Assembly: GCA_900404475.1 (NCBI GenBank) | Contig: OUQQ01000151.1 | Location: 1-16,816, forward strand | Direction of reading: 5' to 3' | Source of the DNA: Spongospora subterranea | Lineage: Eukaryota > Endomyxa > Phytomyxea > Plasmodiophorida > Plasmodiophoridae | DNA: 16,816 bases | Shown: positions 9,456 to 16,816 of the stretch, piece after piece | How positions within the stretch are numbered: the first letter of the stretch is position 1 | Layout of the letters: the number at the start of each line of letters is the position of its first letter | Program-made: the position numbers and the translations under genes | The notes under the pieces: generated by a model | The model's input: only the letters and a program-made list of their open reading frames with translations | Told to the model about the DNA's origin: nothing | Databases searched by the model: none

Positions 9456-12400
9456 ATGTCAAGAGTGGTTGAGCGTCTATTTGCGCTAAATGACGCATGC
9501 ACTGGTTTGATGGTCAGAGCACATTTTCTCTTATCTTTCAAGAGGCCTGCCGTCCTTGATAGTAGTATCGATAAAATCTGCCAGAAATTCGTAAAAAAGT
9601 TTCCAGATTTTTCAGCAAGCGCTATAGAGAAGGTAATGTGGTTCCGTAGCGCCATGACGCAGACCTGGTTCTTGTGCCTCAAATAAGCTCTCTAGGGTCC
9701 ATCCTATAATTATTTTAAGCAGCACTCGTCAGAGATACACGATTCCCTGGCATCTTATTATTACACACTCGTGGACATTGTTCGCGTCAAAGAGGAAAGC
9801 CTCAAGTTGCTCCATGACGTTGCTGGGGACTTGCTCGATCTCACCGTCGGTTTTACATTGCCTGCCAGTATATGCACCAGCATCTTATTTCTGATTGATA
9901 GTTTGATGTTGCCAGGGACCTAACTATTTGGTTTTTGGAATTATTAACTGGCACGATACAGCTCCTTCTCCTCGTAGACAGGCTTGATGACCGTAAAGAG
10001 TTCACGATTATTTTTGCATACGCGTATTATTTCACACAATCGACTTACGAAGCTAGTTATCAAAAGTAATATCTTCAGTAATGCTGCTCGTCGAATTACG
10101 ATAATGAACTGATCGTCCACAGGGTCTCGAAGTTTTTGGTAGATTTCACAAACCCAATACGGCAACTCCAAGACGAATGTGAACAACTCTCTCATCGCGT
10201 AGTTCACACTTTGCTTGCAACCGGACAGCAATTTACGGAAAATGGACTGTGCAAGACTGTTTGCGATAAGGGATATCTCAACCTGTTTGACAACCCTGAA
10301 CGTCTCTCGAAACTTTCAACGTATGTCGTTTATTTGAAATAGCCACTTTTATTGATTTATATGCAGTTCTGAAGTGGATTTTACACTGCAATATCTTCCT
10401 CGATACCGTTTATGGATTCTTTATGGGTTTCTCGTTTGCCCAAGTGCGTTGGAAAAGGACGAAATTCGCGACATGATTCGGGTTGCGCTCCAGTTTGGTC
10501 TCGTTATTCCGATTTTCAGAAATGTGTTCCTTAATATTCACGAGCAATATTCGGCGTTGCTCGCGTCCCCATTGTCTAAAAAACTGAGGCTTGCAAAATT
10601 CAAAGAAGTACGGTTCAATTATATATAGAAATTTGTTTTGATTTTTTAGATTGCAAAAGGAGCTCATATTTATGCCATCAACGATTCTGTTGCTGAACAC
10701 ACAGAAGCCCGCCGGTTCCTCAGAGCGCAAACTTCCGTTCTATCCTCCATGCTTCACGAAATTCCCAGTTTGATGTCCCCCAAACTGCCTATTGTTCTTG
10801 CTGCTATTTCACTTTGCCGACAGGAGGTTTTATGGTATGCGGGTTCCGTCGTTGTGAAGGTATAACGTTAGACTACTTAGGTACTTCTCCCATATTCAAG
10901 CTCGGACAGCTTTAAACAAGGATTGGAGGAAATGGGCAATAGAAGAACATTTTGATGATGATTACATCAGCGAGTTGTTGTTTCTAATCGACCAACTCTC
11001 AGTTTTAGCAGATCAGCAATCGCAGACTGTTGCAGATTATTATACTCTTCTGTTCAGACAAGGTGCGTGTTATTTGTTCAAACAATTTGCTAGGAGGTCT
11101 GGTGTCCAATTGTGTATGTGGCACAGCGTTACAGAATTTTTTGCCTCTCGCGGATGAGATGAGCCGGGAAGGCCACGTGACAAATTATGCCCAGAACTTG
11201 ATCAGTTCTCTGAGTAGTATCAGTTTACCTGCAACATCAGCAACTATGCAAGGGTTTAGAATGAATTGCTTTTTGTTATCAAGCCACTTAATGTCGGCAC
11301 AAGTTGGCAACAGGACACCTTCTGCGAAATCCCTTATCGTTCATCTCAACACCCTGGTTTTCAGGTCGGCAGTACTTTGATATGAATTTTCCACTCTTGC
11401 AGTCGGTTCAATTTTGAATCATATTGGAATAGTTGACTGACCTCATGTTTTGTTTCTAGATCTCGATGCATTGACAGCTTGCAGCCTCTGGTGAGGCAGT
11501 TCGGTTCTTTAGCAGATCTCTTTTTCTTTCCAGAACAGGTATTTGGCGCTGTCGTTGTGGGCAAGCTTATCGATATTGTCTCTCTACAGATAAAGGAGGC
11601 TTTTACTCGAAATATTCACGCTAGAGGTCACATACCTCGTTATTGCATAGTTTTCGTCTCCATCTATGGATATGTCAAGCAGGCTCTTCATCAACTATGC
11701 CCTGAAGAGAAAGTTGTCATAGCAACAGGTTGTTGGTCTTTGTGAGTGTAGTCTTTGGAAACTGATACGTTTGCTTAATAGAGTCGGTGTCACGCTCGGA
11801 GTCTAATTTACAAGAAATCTGCAATCATCTTGGAAAGGCCTTCCAGGTATTGTTTAGTGATGTCATTGAAGTAGCGGCACAGGTATTTTGCATTTGCTGG
11901 TTATCGATTGTCATCTCAATCTCTTCTTGAAGGGTGGTTATCCTGTGAACATCGCTTCGCTTCCGGTTTCTAGTCCGATTTACCATTGTGTTCGTCGCAT
12001 CGAATATACACGCCAGACGTGCGCCAATGTATGCACTGCAATCAGAGAGCGGCAGACGATACGTATATTTGATCAGGAACTATGGACCGGTAGATGCTAG
12101 AGTTTTGTCAGCCATCAATCAATAATTCTGTTTCAGGGCAGTATCTACAAAATGCGATCAAGGACGCCATCCGGACTGCGTTTCGTGGGGCTGCTTTAGT
12201 CGGTTCTAAAATTGAACGTCCCAGCAAATTTAGATTTAAATGCAAGATTATATTTCTGGCGTTGCAGGTTTATATCGTATCCAGCCCGATAATAGTACAT
12301 TGACATAATATATGCAGGAGCTTCAGAACCATATCGACGTCGGTTTTGAGGGTCTGTTGAAGGAAGGTAATGGACGAGTCACATTTCCGCGTTTTTGTTC

Positions 12401-14094
12401 CATGCTCACACGGAAGAAGTTCTTTTTGACGAATTCAACGATTTCGGGCAAGGATTGAGTTTTAGCGTCCCTGGCCAAGTCAATTCAGTTACAAAACCTA
12501 TCGCTGAGTGCGATGCACAATCTTGCGGCAGCTTGTATGTCCGTTTCTTTGCATCTACTTTTACAAAATGGGTGTCTCTGGGGCAAGTCGTGTACTCTGT
12601 TACCTCCATGGCCTTTGTTTCTAGCTCGAAGTGCCTCAACATTAAGGTCTGTCTGTGGTTCACCTCTTCTTCTGTATCCTTTAATGTATTCGAGTCAGGG
12701 AAAGAAAACAGCTGATCCATCGTCAGACAATGTATCGGCACTTGCGTATGACTATTTGGATAGCAATGAGCTGCAGGTTTTTCTGTTCGCCTCAAACAAT
12801 TTACTCATCTTCCCAAATTTAAAGTGCATTTACAGGCGTTTTGCTTATTTGCTGGGCCTCATGGAGTCCGGGCGTTAGAAAGTAGGCTTTTGGGCCAAGT
12901 CCAGGAGAGCACATTGGAAATCAAAAGGTGTTTGGCGCGAAACCACGCTGTAAGAATTATAAAACTTTGTGCCACCTTCATATCTCCTGACGCGTTACTG
13001 GCATTGTATCGAAGACTCTTGCCGCTGTTTCCAGGCTGATGGCTCAGCCGACTGTTTGGCTGGAAGCTGTCAAACGACTAGTCGGGCTGGATGAATTATT
13101 CAGGTAATCTGACTTGCTTCGGGCTAGTGAATGGCTTCTTATTCAAGTCCTTATAGACATGCCGTCCAAATTGGATCCATTCTCAAATTTCGCCAATTAT
13201 TATTTTTGGCATTGAGGCAGACAACCCAGGCGCGGATAGGGTTTCTTTCATCTGCTATTTCTCAGGTCCATTCAATATTTTCTGCTGTCACGAAGCACTC
13301 AATTCAGGTTTTAGATCCATCGCCACCATCTCAAGCGAGATATCGATTCACTGTCTCCAGATTTATCAATCTCCTACCTTCTGCACGAAATATCCGGTGA
13401 CGTCTCCGGTTTCAATGACCTCAATCTTCAAAATGCATTAAAGCCTTTGAAGCAGTCTCAGGTCCTCCACAGTTCGGAATGTTTTTCATCAGTGTTGAAT
13501 CTATTTTGCGCAGGAAGACGAGAAGATATGGCAATTGATGCCGTGTCTTTTCGGATTGCACTATGTGTGCGACGCTTGGAGCTCAGCCTTATTCGATTTG
13601 TCCTTGGGTGCAATCAGTAACAGTGGTCATTGTATTGCTGAATGTTTTCGTGCCGTTTCCAACGCAATTCAAGCGGTACAGATAGATGGTGTTGAGCTAC
13701 GGCCTGAGCATCGTCGAGATATTGAATATGAACAGAAAGTTAGACCAGTTATGAAAATTGCACAAATATCTAAGTTTTTTCCAGGAAAATTTGTCAAGTT
13801 TTCTGCGATTTTCCAGTTATACTGTCTTTCATATGAAACAAAGAGAGGCCTCGTTTTCATCTCATCATCTTCCTTCTATCCGCCTATTTCTTCAATATGT
13901 ACGTTTCTTGCACAAGTCTATCATGCATATCGGGACTTAACCTATTTCAGTTTGTCTCGGCAAGCGAATCAGTTGAGCCCAGCCTTCTTGAAGATCTCAT
14001 ACCATTTACGGTACTGCGATCGGATGCCTGTCATCTGAATGACATACAGATGAACACCGGCGTTGCAAATGAGGAAGATAAAGACGATGAATAA
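9456..14094 (+). CDS. NCKAP1: NCKAP1/Nap1/HEM homologue, WAVE/SCAR regulatory complex subunit, about 21 exons
   Basis: Nap1 pairs with CYFIP/Sra1 in the WAVE complex, which relays Rac signals to Arp2/3. Exons: 9456-9632, 9696-9845, 9902-10065, 10123-10320, 10367-10607, 10650-10834, 10881-11062, 11094-11364, 11460-11728, 11782-11882, 11933-12089, 12137-12267, 12318-12366, 12466-12776, 12836-12949, 13048-13103, 13157-13286, 13336-13461, 13514-13738, 13785-13898, 13951-14094. All phases fit: 1,164 residues (human about 1,128). Matches run end to end: 'LFALND' (LTILND), 'LASYYYTLVDIV' (LALYYFTFVDVM), 'LVDFTNPIRQL' (IVDYENPLKKM), 'LWILYGFLVC' (KWIIFGFILC), 'HQLCPEE' (HELCPEE), 'FAGPHGVRALES' (LLGPYGMKFLSE), 'IGSILKFRQL' (IGVILSFRSL) and 'SGHCIAECFRAVSNAI' (EGHCNNIHCLAKAINQI). 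The start follows an in-frame TAA (9426-9428). Uncertain joins: 11062/11094, 12366/12466, 12949/13048 and 13286/13336. Confidence 0.9.
11063..11093 (+). other. very short intron of NCKAP1 with doubled acceptor
   Basis: Donor GTGCGT follows CAAG, and TAG at 11093 is followed at once by GAG. Splicing at TAG (31 bases) or GAG (34 bases) both keep frame, adding or dropping one glycine, a NAGNAG-like choice. The flanking exons both align to NCKAP1, so something in this interval must be removed. Confidence 0.55.
12950..13047 (+). other. NCKAP1 intron or alternative exon segment, ambiguous splicing
   Basis: Model A removes 12950-13047 (donor GTAAGA, acceptor CTCAG), leaving the protein about 11 residues shorter than human here. 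Model B keeps 12950-13005, removes only 13006-13034 (29 bases, GTATCG...TTTCCAG) and keeps 13035-13047. That gives 1,187 residues in total. In model B the retained peptide 'KLCATFISPDALLAL' resembles human QMRTSFDKPDQMAAL, so the segment may be coding, at least in some transcripts. Confidence 0.45.
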
Positions 14095-14124
14095 TTGGTA
14101 TGCTAGTCAATTTATAGCGATGCC
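14095..14124. terminator. 30-bp gap between convergent stop codons
   Basis: NCKAP1 ends with TAA at 14092-14094 and the dsRBD gene with TAA at 14125-14127 on the other strand. No polyadenylation signal fits in 30 bp, so each mRNA's 3' end probably extends into the opposite gene, giving overlapping antisense tails. Confidence 0.5.
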
Positions 14125-16813
14125 TTATCTTAACGGAGAACTATTACCATAAATTCTTTCTGCAACTGCAGGATCAATATCAATTCCCCTTGCGTTACCA
14201 GACACTAGTCGCACAACATCAATGTAATATGTGAGATGAGGAAATAAAATCTTGAGCATGCCTTGGGCAGCACGATGTTTCGCGATTTTCGAGCTTGTAT
14301 TTACCGTCGCCTGCAGTACATGAAGTTCAAGGTCTTTAATTAAGTCTCGGTTTGCCAATTCTTACCGTTACTTGGAGGTGACCTAGGCGAGCAACACTTC
14401 GATATTCCCTTGAAAGGACGGAATTCGGCTGACTACACTGGCACGTTATCGAAAGCTTCTGTGTTGGTAACCTGTGATCTCATATACCTTAAACCGAAGA
14501 TGATAAAGCTTTCAACTGTCAACTTTTAGCTTACCTTTTGGCTTGAAAGTCTGACAAAATTTGGCAAGGCGTCTTATGCTTAATACCCGAATCCAGCTGG
14601 AAGGGCAAATCGCTGGCGATTATAAGGTCATTGGTAGAATCGATGGGCAACATAGAGTACGCCTGAAACCCACATTAAATTAGTTTGACATTACAGGGAA
14701 GATTGGCCACCTGTTGTGTGATTGGGACAACGGCAGGAACTGGGAGTGAATCATGCGGATTTTGCTTTTGTTGGTCGGTAACTTGAACCGGGGAGCCTGT
14801 GTTGTCGTCAAGCGGAGTTCTGGGTGGACTGTTAGAGTAAGGCCTCTCTTCTTGCCGCTCTGTGAAAGGAATCGACTGCAGAGCGGGAGCAACAAGTTGG
14901 TCATGATAGCTTCTTTGGCCGCCTTGCAGTGAATGGCCAGATAATGTTGACGAAGATGTCTTTTGGCGTTCTGCAATATCAAAGTCGGGTAGTGGCAATT
15001 CGTAAGACGTACCAGCTTCGGAACTTCGAGACTCGTGTCTGTCCTGAGACATTGAAAGCAACTGATTTGAAGCAGACAGCGGATGCTTGGACCTATACGC
15101 TCCTAAAAGAACTGGACAGACTCTTCTTAGCACCGTTTCAATGGCATTGGTTTTGGATTGCTTCTTTACAGCGTGTTCGGCTGAGCCCAGAACCTGTCCA
15201 TTTACCGATATCTGACATCGGTACATGGCGTTAGGTGTACAACTAATTTCAAACGAGCCAGTAGCTTTTTCCACTTGCTGAAAATACTTGGCAAATAATT
15301 CACAAAGCGACGTAATAGCACCTTGCTCAACCCTTGCAAACAGATTCCTCACGACAGGCGAAACGCTCAGATCATCTCTGAACTTGGCAAACTTTGTGTT
15401 GTCATGAACGCCGATATGTGAAGGTGCATTTGGATAATCGAAAACATCAGCAACAGATTGGGCACCGTCTTCGAAGGTGGCACTCGAGTTGCGATCCCCG
15501 CAAACCGGAGCCGATTTTACCAGGGGAAATTCGCCGGGTTTGGGTTCAATACACTTGTCAATATGAGTGGTACTGTCAAAAGGAGATCCCACAGTTTCCG
15601 AAATTTTTCTAGAGTGACCAAGCACGGTTGAATATCCGGGCTGGTTTAAAGGCGACTCAAGCTGAAGCGGCAAACCGTCGCTGTAAGGGTACCCTGCATC
15701 AACTTTGGAATTGCGTCTTGCGCTCCGAATGGGGCTGTAGCCTCCAGAAACCGTCTCAAAATTGTTCGAACTGACGAATGACCCAGTAGGACTCGACGCA
15801 TTAAGTGGTATTTGATTCATAGAACTGGAGAATGAAAAAGCGGCAGGCGAGCAACTACTACTATCAATGCACGACGCACCTTGGACACGCCGGAGTCTTT
15901 TTCCTAGATCCGGGCAGAGATTATCAATAGCAGTGCGTATTGCTAAACCCTTGGCCGTTTGTAGATGTGTACTAGCTCCCGAACCATAAGTTCCACCGTT
16001 AATTTGGACTTTAACAATTATGTCTCCTGAGACATCCTGATCGACGTAGAAAACCGCTTGGGCATGAAAACATTCCGAAATGAACAGTTGAAAAAGCTGG
16101 TATTCTGTCCGAACCTCATGGTTGTCGATCAACCGAGAAACCTGCTTTGTTAAAATATCCATCTGATACCTTCGAAGTTGGGTTGCGACTTCAGGGGCAA
16201 GAAACTGCACAGCATTTTCAACAGCAATGTCTTCAGCTTGTTTCTTTGCTTCGTTCTGTCCAGATCCAATTATCTGATTTCCAACGCTAACGTTCACAAT
16301 AAATATGTTTTCCTCGGTAAAAACTGGGGCTATTACAGGCGTTGGAAGGCACTTTAAGCGACAAATTTCGCGTAGCGTTTCATGAAAATTGCCGATGTTC
16401 CCGTTATCAATGAGAGGCAAAATTTGTTCGGATATTGCCGACATATTCACATCTGCTATCGGCAAAACTGGTGATGGTCTTGAGTCTTTAGAGATAGGCC
16501 GAGAATATGGATGAAAACGATGTTCGGTAAGGAAATTACCTGGACCAATGTCAACCTGAAGAGATGCGTGATCACCCTGATCGGCGTCAGTTCGCCTGTG
16601 CTGAAACATTTGCAGAATCTCTGGAATTTCTTTACGTAAGACGGTCTCAGCGGCAAGCAACTTGGCTTTCTTTTTGTTGACGTCCTGGGCGGACCCATAC
16701 TCTTTACCAAGTATATGGACAGAAACACTATGAAGCCTGTTCTTGAACAAATATTCATAAACGGGGGAGCCGCCGATACACTGCTGAGCATACTCATGCA
16801 GCAAGGTAAACAC
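14125..16813 (-). CDS. protein with five double-stranded-RNA-binding domains, DGCR8/Pasha-like (5' end outside window)
   Basis: Exons: 16813-14711, 14662-14535, 14471-14366 and 14310-14125, with introns of 48, 63 and 55 bases. All joins keep phase, giving 840 visible residues. dsRBD1 is residues 1-66, dsRBD2 about 142-208, dsRBD3 about 236-303, dsRBD4 about 500-570 and dsRBD5 about 734-805. Long Ser/Pro-rich linkers cover 310-495 and 575-720. dsRBD1 ('LLHEYAQQ...PVYEYLF...VSVHILGKEYGS...KKKAKLLAA...IPEI') follows DGCR8 dsRBD1 (VLHEYMQR...PVYNFFE...ASVTIDGVTYGS...KKLAKNKAA...IPDF). dsRBD5 ('TPCQILSDFQAKR...SSKIAKHRAA...LFPHL') follows DGCR8 dsRBD2 (SPYQILHECLKR...LLHPHV). A stop at 14675 lies inside the first intron. 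The first codon is GTG just after TAG, which looks like an acceptor, so the true start is upstream. It could instead be another multi-dsRBD family; RNA binding is secure, a Microprocessor role is only inferred. Confidence 0.8.
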
Positions 16814-16816
16814 CTA
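16814..16816 (-). other. probable splice acceptor at window edge
   Basis: On the minus strand TAG immediately precedes GTGTTTACC, where dsRBD1 coding begins without a usable ATG. The next in-frame methionine is inside the dsRBD1 C-terminal helix region. An intron ending here explains both facts. Confidence 0.5.

Noticed and set aside
9164..9472. 102-residue open frame just upstream of NCKAP1
   Set aside because: It is in a different frame from NCKAP1, does not match the family N-terminus and has no protein-like pattern.
12367..12465. In-frame TGA at 12456-12458 in NCKAP1, suggesting stop recoding or a pseudogene
   Set aside because: A 99-base intron (donor GTAATG, acceptor TTTTAG) removes it and keeps phase. 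No other predicted exon needs a recoded stop.
12395..12715. Alternative frame within the NCKAP1 exon 14 region, containing a family-like SLY motif
   Set aside because: The frame used for exon 14 is open throughout, joins both neighbours in phase and carries the LYPLMYSS and YDYLDSNEL matches; the other frame would need an additional intron.
1..16816. tRNA, rRNA, CRISPR array, transposase or prokaryotic operon signals
   Set aside because: I found no cloverleaf with A and B boxes, no regularly spaced short repeats, no transposase or reverse transcriptase motifs, and no Shine-Dalgarno-led gene series. All strong coding signal is explained by five spliced eukaryotic genes.

Overview
The window is eukaryotic nuclear DNA: a compact, intron-rich stretch with five protein-coding genes. 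All five could be assigned to families by splicing the reading frames by eye and comparing them with remembered family sequences. There are no bacterial-type features. Introns are mostly 42-63 bases (extremes about 29 to 99), with GT...AG ends and branch-like motifs such as CTGAC, CTAAC or CTTAAC close to the acceptor. TAA and TAG end the genes that can be read to their stop, and nothing suggests a variant genetic code.

Layout, left to right. (1) 1-3007, minus: N-terminal half of a PSME4/PA200/Blm10-type proteasome activator, running off the left edge. (2) 3008-4005: divergent intergenic region with a decayed ~180-bp tandem repeat. (3) 4006-6555, plus: 12-exon TSNAXIP1 homologue. (4) 6601-8612, minus: 3-exon LRRC49 homologue, a tubulin polyglutamylase complex subunit, tail-to-tail with TSNAXIP1 at 45 bp. 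(5) 8613-9455: divergent promoter region. (6) 9456-14094, plus: about 21-exon NCKAP1/Nap1/HEM homologue, a WAVE/SCAR complex subunit. (7) 14125-16813, minus: 3' part of a gene for a protein with five double-stranded-RNA-binding domains, tail-to-tail with NCKAP1 at 30 bp and running off the right edge.

Organism. TSNAXIP1 and LRRC49 imply a cilium or flagellum. NCKAP1 implies Arp2/3-driven crawling or protrusion. The pattern fits a small-genome flagellated opisthokont, either a zoosporic (chytrid-like) fungus or a unicellular relative of animals. I cannot choose between them from sequence alone.

How the genes relate. TSNAXIP1 and LRRC49 are both axoneme-related and sit side by side. NCKAP1 serves actin motility, PSME4 caps the 20S proteasome, and the last gene is an RNA-binding protein. 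The most unusual item is that last gene: its first and last dsRBDs resemble the two dsRBDs of DGCR8/Pasha, the Drosha partner in animal microRNA processing, but it has three further dsRBDs between them. All exon maps are manual and need RNA-seq confirmation.
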